Shown here: positions 1 through 5,205 of the stretch, piece after piece
Position numbering within the stretch: position 1 is the stretch's first letter
Layout of the letters: every line of letters starts with the position of its first letter
NCBI GenBank assembly: GCA_937863945.1
Contig: CALMIB010000068.1
Span: 1-5,205 of the forward strand
DNA length: 5,205 nt
Direction of reading: 5' to 3'
Origin: an uncultured Longilinea sp.
GTDB taxonomy: Bacteria; Chloroflexota; Anaerolineae; Anaerolineales; Anaerolineaceae
The notes under the pieces: model-generated
What the model was told of the DNA's origin: nothing
The model's input: only the letters and a program-made list of their open reading frames with translations
Database searches by the model: none
Made by a program: the position numbers and the translations under genes

Positions 1-25
1 ACCCCCTTTCTCACAGGGAGGGGGT
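1..25. repeat. short G/C inverted repeat at left edge
   Basis: Bases 1-7 (ACCCCCT) are the exact reverse complement of bases 19-25 (AGGGGGT), giving a 7-bp stem with an 11-base loop. It lies ahead of the membrane-protein gene and could be the end of a terminator for a gene to the left. No T-run follows it on the plus strand, and the left edge cuts the context, so its role is open. Confidence 0.3.
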
Positions 26-67
26 TGTAAGTTACCGGCCGCCGGCCCTCCTCCCAGGCAATCACCC

Positions 68-1075
68 TTGATCCAAAGACCGGAAAACGCCGTGAAAAGA
101 ACCGCCTCCATCGCCGCCTCGCTGCAGCGCAGCGGGTTGATCCTGCTGATCACCTTCTTCCTGGTCTTTCTCTACACCGCGCTGCACGAAAGCGGGCACG
201 CCCTGGCCGGGCTGCTGGCGGGCGGCTCGGTGCGTCAGATCAACGTCAACTTCTTCAACCTGTCGGCGCACGCCGTGCTGGACGGCGACTTTACCCGCGC
301 GCAGCAGGCGCTGATCTCAATCTCCGGCTGGGCACTGCCGGTGCTGGTTTACCTGGTTTTTCTGCTGCTGGGCCGCCGCAGCCGCGAGCCGCTGCTGGCA
401 GCGCTGCGCTGGGTGGGCGGGGCCTGCGTGCTGGGTTCCACGCTGCCGTGGGTGGTGCTGCCGCTGGTGTACCTGGGCGGCGGGCGGCCGGCCGACGACG
501 TGACCAGCTTTCTCGAATATTCCGGGCTGCCGCCGCTGGCCGCGGCGCTGGGCTTTGCCATGCTGGTGGCCACCGGCGTGGGGCTGATCCTGCGCGGCCG
601 CGCCCGGTTGACCGAACTGCGCGACTGGCTGCGTTCCGGCGAACCGCCGCTGAACAACCCCGCCACGCGCCGCACGCTGGCAGTGATGCTGTTGTTGGCT
701 GCCGCGCTGGGCGGCGGGCTGGCGCTGGTCAACTCCGGCGGGCAAGCCGCGGCTGCCCCACCCAATTACCAACTGGCGGCCGAATTTGACCTGAAAAACG
801 CCAGCATGGATGGCACAGTCCTTTATTCGTTTGAGATGGCCGAGGCCGGGCCGCTGGGCATTTACCTGCTGGCGACCGGCGTGCGCACCAGCTACCTGGA
901 CGTGACCCTGAACGGGCCGGACGGCATGGCGTTCCCCATCCTGCACGGCGAAGATTTCACCGCGGACGAAGAGCGCTCCAACCCTGCCTGGGCGGAGTTG
1001 CCCGCCGGGCATTATGAGCTGGTGCTGCGCGGCGAGCCCGCCGGCGGGACGGTCGTACTTTACCTCAAGCCCTGA
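68..1075 (+). CDS. M50-like putative membrane zinc metalloprotease
   Basis: A 335-residue polytopic membrane protein. Its first hydrophobic segment (about residues 24-39) runs directly into HESGH at 40-44, an HExxH zinc-binding motif next to a membrane helix as in site-2-protease-like M50 proteins. Further hydrophobic segments lie near 82-101, 115-136, 157-175 and 203-222. The ISISGWALP stretch at 83-91 resembles the conserved second helix of M50 proteins. An Asp pair at 143-144 could supply the third zinc ligand, but the canonical NxxPxxxLDG motif is not evident. Residues about 230-335 form a hydrophilic, beta-rich-looking domain, probably outside the membrane, and there is no PDZ domain. 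TTG at 68 is the most upstream start candidate, with only a weak AGG upstream; GTG at 92 is an alternative. The frame is open to the window edge but the upstream codons look noncoding. Peptidase activity and substrate are inferred, and a non-peptidase role is possible. Confidence 0.72.
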   Translation: MIQRPENAVKRTASIAASLQRSGLILLITFFLVFLYTALHESGHALAGLLAGGSVRQINVNFFNLSAHAVLDGDFTRAQQALISISGWALPVLVYLVFLLLGRRSREPLLAALRWVGGACVLGSTLPWVVLPLVYLGGGRPADDVTSFLEYSGLPPLAAALGFAMLVATGVGLILRGRARLTELRDWLRSGEPPLNNPATRRTLAVMLLLAAALGGGLALVNSGGQAAAAPPNYQLAAEFDLKNASMDGTVLYSFEMAEAGPLGIYLLATGVRTSYLDVTLNGPDGMAFPILHGEDFTADEERSNPAWAELPAGHYELVLRGEPAGGTVVLYLKP

Positions 1076-1097
1076 GCGCGGCCGGTTTTCCGTTTCC

Positions 1098-1126
1098 TTG
1101 TAAGGGCCGCGGATGTATGATAAAAT
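1098..1126 (+). promoter_or_regulatory. sigma70-type promoter of the tRNA-Ser pair
   Basis: TTGTAA at 1098-1103 (-35, four of six consensus bases) and TAAAAT at 1121-1126 (-10, five of six) are separated by exactly 17 bases. The predicted transcription start near 1133 lies about 20 bases before the first tRNA, a normal leader length. It sits in the 77-base gap after the membrane-protein gene and probably serves both tRNAs. Confidence 0.6.
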
Positions 1127-1152
1127 CGATGCGCGCTGGGAGAACCGCGCCT

Positions 1153-1238
<86 letters not shown>

Positions 1239-1259
1239 TGCAATTAACAGTCAAACACT

Positions 1260-1351
1260 GGGGAGGTGCCAGAGAGGCCGATTGGGCTCGCCTGCTAAGT
1301 GAGTGCTGGGGTTTAACTCAGCCGTGGGTTCGAATCCCACCCTCCCCGCCA
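1260..1351 (+). tRNA. tRNA-Ser (anticodon GCT)
   Basis: A type II tRNA with acceptor stem GGGGAGG (1260-1266) pairing with CCTCCCC (1341-1347), discriminator G1348 and an encoded CCA at 1349-1351. The anticodon stem CTCGC/GTGAG (1287-1291/1299-1303, one G-U pair) holds the loop CTGCTAA, with anticodon GCT at 1294-1296 reading AGC and AGU. A long variable arm follows (about 1304-1324) and the T-loop GGGTTCGAATCCC is intact. Unlike its neighbour it encodes its own CCA. Its 3' end is repeated downstream, once exactly over 13 bases and once in degenerate form, which suggests use as an integration target. Confidence 0.97.
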
Positions 1352-1450
1352 TAAGAAGAAGCTTTTAGCCATTGGCTATTAGCTTTTTGCTTTAATACCG
1401 GTTTTCAAATCCCACTCCCCACGGGAGTCTGCGACCGCTCCCCGCCATAA
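1342..1450. repeat. direct repeats of the tRNA-Ser(GCT) 3' end (possible att scar)
   Basis: The 13-base sequence CTCCCCGCCATAA at the end of the tRNA (1342-1354) recurs exactly at 1438-1450. Between the copies, 1400-1420 is a degenerate version of the T-arm and acceptor sequence of the same tRNA (compare 1327-1347): the bases around AATCCCAC and CTCCCC are kept but the T-loop is altered. Duplicated tRNA 3' ends are the usual product of site-specific integration at a tRNA gene. No integrase gene is visible in the window, so the att reading is inference. Confidence 0.5.
1356..1388 (+). terminator. candidate terminator of the tRNA-Ser pair
   Basis: The arm around AAGCTTTTAGCC (1359-1370) pairs with GGCTATTAGCTT (1374-1385). 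This gives stems TAGCC/GGCTA and AAGCT/AGCTT separated by a TT/TT internal loop, with a three-base loop and a run of five T (1384-1388) at the right side. It starts five bases after the tRNA CCA end, where a terminator is expected. The stem is A/T-rich and imperfect, so its strength is uncertain. It could also be a low-complexity palindromic repeat. Confidence 0.5.
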
Positions 1451-1663
1451 AGGAAGCTGCTGGCGCTTGGCTGCCTGCCCTCGTCAGAGAATAGCGCGTC
1501 TCCGTTACCCCGCAGGTGGCAGGATGGTCGCCGTACAGGGAGGAACGAACAATCCTTCACCCTTGCCAGAGGGCTGGAAGGTAGCCCGCGTAAAATAATA
1601 AGCGTTGCCTCCGTAGCTTCGGCGGTAATTCAGCTTAGGAAATTATAGAATGGTTTGGAAATC

Positions 1664-1688
1664 GGTGCGTTCGAAAAACGAGCGCACC
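1664..1688. repeat. 10-bp hairpin, REP-like
   Basis: GGTGCGTTCG (1664-1673) pairs with CGAGCGCACC (1679-1688) over ten base pairs including one G-U, around an AAAAA loop. The GGTGCG...CGCACCCTAC wording resembles dispersed palindromic repeats common in intergenic DNA of many bacteria. There is no T-run after it, so a terminator is unlikely. Confidence 0.5.
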
Positions 1689-1789
1689 CTACCTGCTGGG
1701 GAGTGCGGTGGAGCGATTAAGCTGGACAATGCTGGTAGGAGCAAAACCTGGATGCCGGTTTCGGCCTGTACTAGCGGCAGGATAAACTA

Positions 1790-1795
1790 TATACT
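1790..1795 (+). promoter_or_regulatory. possible -10 box for the AlbA_2 gene
   Basis: TATACT (five of six consensus bases) lies 30 bases before the ATG in a locally A/T-rich stretch. The matching -35 region with a 17-base gap (TGTACT at 1767-1772) is poor, so the promoter may be weak, activated, or elsewhere. Confidence 0.35.
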
Positions 1796-1825
1796 TATTG
1801 CATCACCTGGCTTCAGGAAGTATAC

Positions 1826-3508
1826 ATGATCTCCGATGAGCAGCTACAGCAAATGATTTTTCAGGGCGAAAGCCTGACGGTCGAATTCAAATCAGACCGT
1901 CGGCGGATTTCAGACCGGGAAATCTACGAAGAAGTTGTTGCCATGGCCAATGCCTCTGGTGGCACGATTCTGATTGGTGTTGAAGATAATGGAAAAGTCA
2001 CCGGAAGCCAGGCCAGACACGATCGGACAACAGATCCGATTAAATTACAGTCTGCCATCTTTAACAACACCGTTCCAAACATTAATACCCGGGTACAGGT
2101 AATTTCTATGGATGCGGGTCCGGTGATTGCGATCCAGGTAGATTCTTACCCAGAACCTTGTGCCACAATGGCCGGCACTGCCTTGAAACGAGTGATTGGC
2201 CCAGATGGTAAGCCACAGTCACTGCCCTTTTACCCACGTGATCAGCGTTCGCGACGAACAGATTTAGGCCTGCTTGTCTTCTCCGCGCAAGAAATGGACG
2301 ATTTGACTTTCAACGCTTTAGATCCATTGGAATTCGAACGCCTGCGCCAGATGGTTTCGAATTTACGTGGTGACCGTGCTTTGCTTGAGCTTTCCGATCA
2401 AGAGTTAGCCCAGGCGTTACGTCTTGTTGAAACACATGGGAACCGATTGGTGCCGAATGTCGCCGGCGCACTGTTGCTGGGAAGGCCGAATGCCCTTCGC
2501 AAGACCATTCCAACGCACCAGGTGAATTTCCAGGTACTTGATCCGGTTGGAGATGTAAGAGTGAATGATTTATTGGATGGCCCCCTGCTCAAGGTCATTC
2601 AGGATATCGAAAATCGCTTCGCCGCACGGAATGAGGAACGCGAGACGTTAGTGGGCATGCTCCGCCTTCCAATCCCAGACTACTCTGCCATTGGGTTCCG
2701 CGAAGCGGTCAACAATGCGCTGCTGCACCGGGATTATTCCCGACTAGGTGCGGTCTATGTTCAATGGTACCCCGACCACCTGCTCATCACCAATCCTGGC
2801 GGGCTGCCTGTTGGCATCACACCGGATAATATCCTCGTCCACGAGCCGAAACCCCGCAACCCGCGTCTGGCGGAGGCTTTCCGAAGAATTGGTCTGGTAG
2901 AGCAAACCGGGCGAGGCGTAGATAAGATTTTTATGGGGCAGTTGCGATATGGCCGACCAGCGCCGGACTATTCGCGCAGCGATCCTGAAGGCGTGCGGGT
3001 AGTACTGCGTGGCGGAGAAGCCTCTCTGGATTTCGCAGCTTTTGTATTCGAGCAAGATCAGGCAGGAAAAATCTTGCAGCTCGATGATCTGTTGGTATTG
3101 AATCTCCTCTTTATCGAACGCCGGATTGATTTGGGACGAACGATACATCTGATCCAGAAAGGTGAAAGCCAGGCACGGGCTGTTCTGGAACGATTGCACG
3201 AACGTGGCTTAATTGAAGGACGCGGCGAAAAGCGAGGTCGAATTTACATTCTCTCAAGCGCCCTCTACCAGCGGTTTAAAATGCGGACTGAATATATTCG
3301 GGCCAGAGGTTTCGATCTTCCACAAATGGAGCAGATGGCATTGGAGTATCTTCATAAACATGGAAGGATTTCTCGATCAGACATTGCCGGTCTTTGTAAG
3401 ATCAATGAGGATCAAGCATACCGCTTGCTCCGTAAGCTGATCGAAAAACACCCTCAGATTCAATCCAGAGGCGCGGGAAAAAATACTCATTACATATGGA
3501 TTGAGTAA
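1826..3508 (+). CDS. Schlafen/AlbA_2 domain protein with GHKL-like ATPase and winged-helix C-terminus
   Basis: A complete 560-residue protein of the RecG-like/AlbA_2 class, which lacks the RecG helicase motifs. The N-terminal AlbA_2 (Schlafen core) domain shows GESLTVEFKS at 14-23 and MANASGGTILIGVEDNG at 40-56. E15, E20 and D54 are spaced like the three acidic residues of Schlafen nucleases. The central HATPase_c_4-type domain has REAVNNALLHRDYS at 292-305 (N-box-like), NPGGLP at 323-328, PRNPR at 343-347 and EQTGRGVDKIF at 359-369. Two winged-helix segments follow, about 423-490 and 506-560. The ATG has CAGGAAG six bases upstream, a good ribosome-binding site. Such proteins are usually annotated as transcriptional regulators or ATP-dependent DNA-binding proteins, and the acidic residues make nuclease activity possible. 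GC is visibly lower than in both flanking genes, which suggests transfer. It stands alone, with a palindrome after the stop. The family call is firm; the function is not. Confidence 0.88.
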   Translation: MISDEQLQQMIFQGESLTVEFKSDRRRISDREIYEEVVAMANASGGTILIGVEDNGKVTGSQARHDRTTDPIKLQSAIFNNTVPNINTRVQVISMDAGPVIAIQVDSYPEPCATMAGTALKRVIGPDGKPQSLPFYPRDQRSRRTDLGLLVFSAQEMDDLTFNALDPLEFERLRQMVSNLRGDRALLELSDQELAQALRLVETHGNRLVPNVAGALLLGRPNALRKTIPTHQVNFQVLDPVGDVRVNDLLDGPLLKVIQDIENRFAARNEERETLVGMLRLPIPDYSAIGFREAVNNALLHRDYSRLGAVYVQWYPDHLLITNPGGLPVGITPDNILVHEPKPRNPRLAEAFRRIGLVEQTGRGVDKIFMGQLRYGRPAPDYSRSDPEGVRVVLRGGEASLDFAAFVFEQDQAGKILQLDDLLVLNLLFIERRIDLGRTIHLIQKGESQARAVLERLHERGLIEGRGEKRGRIYILSSALYQRFKMRTEYIRARGFDLPQMEQMALEYLHKHGRISRSDIAGLCKINEDQAYRLLRKLIEKHPQIQSRGAGKNTHYIWIE

Positions 3509-3519
3509 AAGCACTCTTT

Positions 3520-3576
3520 CGCGCGAATAATCACGCGCGCGTGAATCAGATTCACGCGCGCGTGATTATTCACGTG
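3520..3576. repeat. large perfect palindrome built from nested 14-bp palindromes
   Basis: Bases 3525-3547 and 3549-3571 are exact 23-bp reverse complements around a single A at 3548. The pairing continues to 3520/3576 with one mismatch and one G-T. Each arm contains TCACGCGCGCGTGA (3531-3544 and 3552-3565), itself a perfect palindrome, so the site can be read as a long hairpin or as two tandem copies of a dyad operator. The CGCGCGCG cores are alternating purine-pyrimidine DNA. It starts 11 bases after the AlbA_2 stop codon and ends just before the Rhs relic's stop, so it could act as a two-way transcription barrier, although no T-run flanks it. Confidence 0.9.
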
Positions 3577-3582
3577 GCTCGT

Positions 3583-3873
3583 TTAGACATTCCCTGGTAT
3601 TGCACGAGTTGTATAGGCAGAATCCACCCCGTTCATCTGCGCGATTCGGCCGTTCCCGTACAGGTAAGTGCTCATCCCATCCGACAACACCTGCGTCAGC
3701 CCGGTGTTCAGGTCCAGCGTATACGTCGCCGTCACACCGTTGACTGTCTGGCCGATCCGGTCGCCGCTGCCCAGGTAGGCGAAGCTGTAGATGTCGCTTC
3801 CCTGGGTGACCCCCACCAGCCGGTTGGCGTGATCATGAAGGGAAATATCCATCTCATCCGAAAAATCCAGCAC
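3583..3873 (-). pseudogene. Rhs/YD-repeat protein fragment
   Basis: The minus-strand frame reads 96 residues in the style of the Rhs repeat-associated core: HDHANRLVGVTQG at 13-25, GSGDRIGQTVNGVTATYTLD at 35-54, then LNTGLTQVLSDG and TYLYGNGRIAQ ending near residue 79. Full Rhs proteins run to well over a thousand residues, with many upstream YD repeats and a following core of the type 'ALGSVRQ' plus a variable toxin tip. All of that is missing. The first dozen residues and the last seventeen do not look Rhs-like, so homology is lost at both ends (about 3835 and 3635). No ribosome-binding site is evident. It is best read as a relic of an Rhs gene deleted from both sides, possibly when the neighbouring genes or the palindrome arrived. 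Expression is unlikely. Confidence 0.7.
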
Positions 3874-3886
3874 CGTATCACATCAG

Positions 3887-3931
3887 GGTCTCTGGCCCAA
3901 AAGCAAACCAAAGCGGGGCCGGTCGGAGACC
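3887..3931. repeat. interrupted inverted repeat upstream of the RM gene
   Basis: GGTCTC (3887-3892) plus GGCCC (3894-3898) can pair with GGGCC (3916-3920) plus GAGACC (3926-3931), with unpaired bases in between. A smaller GGTC/GACC hairpin at the right end competes with it. It lies 40 to 90 bases before the promoter of the restriction-modification gene. Function unknown. Confidence 0.35.
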
Positions 3932-3970
3932 AGCTCATCAAAGGCAGGCGGGGGCCGTTTTTTCCTACAA

Positions 3971-3979
3971 TGCTATAAT
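3971..3979 (+). promoter_or_regulatory. extended -10 promoter of the restriction-modification gene
   Basis: TGCTATAAT contains a perfect TATAAT (3974-3979) preceded by the TGn extension. No recognisable -35 box lies 16-18 bases upstream (GGGGCC region), as is tolerated for extended -10 promoters. The predicted start near 3986 gives a leader of about 20 bases before the ATG at 4007. Confidence 0.6.
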
Positions 3980-4006
3980 CATCTCATCCCTTCCACGGAG
4001 AACGCC

Positions 4007-5205
4007 ATGCCCGCACCCTTCGATGCCTACCTCGCCAGCATTGCCGCCGACCTGAAAGGCGGCCACGCCACCGAGCACACCTACCGCCCGGCGCTGGAGC
4101 ATTTCATGGAAGCGGTGCGCCCCGGCGTGAAGGCCTCCAACGACCCCAAGCACATCGAGTGCGGCGCGCCGGATTTCATCGTCGAGAAGGGCAAGGTGCC
4201 GCTCGGCTACGTCGAGACCAAGGACGTGGGCGCGGACCTGGATAAGGTCGAGAAGTCCGAGCAGGTGAAGCGCTACCTGAAGGCGCTCAACAACCTGATC
4301 CTGACCGATTACCTCGAGTTCCGCTGGTACGTCAACGGCGTGAAGAAGCGCACGGTAAGCGTCGCGAAGGTGGGCAAAAACGGCAAACTGGCGCGCGAAG
4401 AAAACGCCGCGCTCAACCTGGAGCAGCTTTTCAAGGATTTTTACGCCGAAGAAGCGCCCACCGTCACCAGCCCGAAGGACCTGGCCGGGCGGCTGGCCGG
4501 GGTGACGCACTTCATCCGCGATCAGATCATCGCCGCCTTCACCTCGGGCGATCCGGCCGTGCAAAAGGGCTTCGAAACGCGCCTGAGCGCCTTCCGCGAG
4601 CTGCTGCTGCCGGCCATTAAGCCGGAAGAGTTCGCCGACCTGTACGCGCAGGCCATGACCTACGGGCTGTTCGCCGCCAAGCTGGCCACGCCGCTGGAGG
4701 AAAAATTCTCGCTGCTCTCGGCCTACCAGTACCTGGGCGGCAACGGCTTTTTGCGCAAGCTGTTCATGGACGTGAGCGAGGAACTGGACGAGATCGAGAT
4801 CATCCGGCCGTATTTGCAGGATATCGTCTCGCTGCTCAACCGCGCCGATTTCGGCAGCATTCTGGCGACCTTCGGCCGGCGCACGCGCACCGAGGACCCC
4901 GTGGTGCACTTCTACGAGACCTTCCTGGCGGCCTACGACCCCAAGCTGCGCGAGAGCCGCGGCGTGTATTACACCCCCGAGCCGGTGGTGCAGTTCATCG
5001 TGCGCTCGGTGGACGAGCTGCTCAAAACGCGCTTCGGCAAGCCGTGGGGGCTGGCCGATTCATCGGTGAAGGTGCTGGACCCGGCCACCGGCACGGGCAC
5101 GTTTTTATATTTCGTCATCCAGCAGATTCACGATGAGGTGGTGGAGACGCGCAAACAGGCCGGGCAGTGGCCGCAGGTGAGCAAGGAGCTGCTGGGGCGG
5201 CTGTT
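4007..5205 (+). CDS. type ISP-like restriction-modification enzyme, N-terminal part (cut by window edge)
   Basis: The frame is open from ATG 4007 to the right edge, giving 399 complete codons. GGAG at 3997-4000, six bases before the ATG, is a good ribosome-binding site. PD at 55-56 and ETK at 70-72 (context PDFIVEKG...GYVETKD) fit a PD-(D/E)xK nuclease core at the N-terminus. A helical linker follows. RGVYYTPEPVVQFIV at 318-332 is the typical entry to an N6-adenine methylase domain, and DPATGTGTF at 358-366 is the S-adenosylmethionine-binding motif I. The catalytic (N/D)PPY motif and target-recognition domain must lie beyond the edge. Single-chain enzymes with this order (type ISP or type IIG-like) methylate host sites and cut unmodified invading DNA, and the ISP subclass has a helicase-like segment between nuclease and methylase. 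Here the spacer of roughly 240 residues seems too short, and no Walker A motif is seen, for a full helicase. A type IIG-like enzyme is therefore also possible. GC-rich codon use matches the host-like left flank. Confidence 0.85.
   Translation, partial: MPAPFDAYLASIAADLKGGHATEHTYRPALEHFMEAVRPGVKASNDPKHIECGAPDFIVEKGKVPLGYVETKDVGADLDKVEKSEQVKRYLKALNNLILTDYLEFRWYVNGVKKRTVSVAKVGKNGKLAREENAALNLEQLFKDFYAEEAPTVTSPKDLAGRLAGVTHFIRDQIIAAFTSGDPAVQKGFETRLSAFRELLLPAIKPEEFADLYAQAMTYGLFAAKLATPLEEKFSLLSAYQYLGGNGFLRKLFMDVSEELDEIEIIRPYLQDIVSLLNRADFGSILATFGRRTRTEDPVVHFYETFLAAYDPKLRESRGVYYTPEPVVQFIVRSVDELLKTRFGKPWGLADSSVKVLDPATGTGTFLYFVIQQIHDEVVETRKQAGQWPQVSKELLGRL

Larger units (their letters stand above)
1389..1825. 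other. gene-poor interval with tRNA relic and several hairpins
   Basis: No convincing coding frame is present in these roughly 440 bases. The left end holds the tRNA 3'-end copies. A GGGAG/CTCCC stem spans 1423-1442. The middle (about 1450-1620) contains complementary CCTGCC and GGCAGG segments and an AGGGAGGA / TCCTTCACCCT pairing, so a structured transcript is conceivable, but it matches no RNA family I recognise (not SRP RNA, RNase P RNA, tmRNA or a known riboswitch). A strong hairpin lies at 1664-1688 and a promoter-like -10 at 1790-1795. Confidence 0.5.

Noticed and set aside
317..1012. Minus-strand open frame of 231 codons opposite the membrane protein
   Set aside because: Rich in Gln, His, Arg and Gly with no domain signal. 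It mirrors the G/C-rich codons of the real gene.
1450..1490. GGAAGCTGC near 1454 as a possible SRP RNA tip
   Set aside because: The conserved SRP domain IV sequence (GGTCCGGAAGGAAGCAGCC type) and its pairing partner are absent.
2744..3199. Minus-strand open frame of 151 codons inside the AlbA_2 gene
   Set aside because: It is opposite the well-supported ATPase domain and has no recognisable domain or start signal.
3940..3963. G-rich stretch followed by six T as an intrinsic terminator
   Set aside because: No stable stem can be formed directly before the T-run; only short GGC/GCC pairings are possible.
3541..3978. Plus-strand open frame of 145 codons
   Set aside because: It begins inside the palindrome and runs antisense to the Rhs relic; the protein has no family character and no ribosome-binding site.
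3965..4909. Long minus-strand open frame of 314 codons opposite the restriction-modification gene
   Set aside because: It is antisense to a frame with clear PD-ExK and methylase motifs. Its translation is a low-complexity mix typical of shadow frames in high-GC genes.

Overview
The window looks like a piece of a high-GC, free-living bacterial chromosome or metagenomic contig. The G/C-rich codon use of the two outer genes, the TTG start, the Rhs-type remnant and the wording of the proteins would fit a Chloroflexota (Anaerolineae-like) genome. That assignment is an impression from protein style, not a proof. No rRNA, CRISPR array or intact insertion sequence is visible.

Layout from left to right: (1) a 335-residue multi-pass membrane protein with an HExxH motif (M50-like putative metalloprotease) and a C-terminal extracytoplasmic domain, 68-1075. 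(2) A good sigma70-type promoter at 1098-1126 driving two tandem serine tRNA genes, tRNA-Ser(UGA) at 1153-1237 and tRNA-Ser(GCU) at 1260-1351, followed by a hairpin that may be a terminator. (3) About 470 bases without a gene. It carries a degenerate copy of the 3' end of the second tRNA, an exact 13-bp direct repeat of the tRNA end, and several inverted repeats. This is the kind of scar left by integration at a tRNA gene. (4) A 560-residue Schlafen/AlbA_2-type protein with a GHKL-like ATPase domain and two C-terminal winged-helix segments, 1826-3508, with visibly lower GC than its neighbours. (5) A 47-bp exact palindrome (57 bp with its imperfect extension) 11 bases after that gene's stop, itself built from two copies of a 14-bp palindrome. 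(6) A broken minus-strand Rhs/YD-repeat fragment, 3583-3873. (7) The first 399 codons of a single-chain restriction-modification enzyme (type ISP / N6-adenine methylase class), 4007-5205, cut by the window edge, with an extended -10 promoter just upstream.

The left third (membrane protein and tRNAs) reads as stable chromosome. Everything right of the tRNA-Ser pair reads as accessory DNA: a horizontally acquired-looking Schlafen-type gene, a gene relic and a restriction-modification gene. The likely common theme is a small tRNA-anchored defence or mobile region. No single operon links these genes; each has its own spacing and probably its own promoter. The most interesting points are the conserved Schlafen-type acidic residues in the AlbA_2 protein, the nested perfect palindrome, and the tRNA-end duplication.
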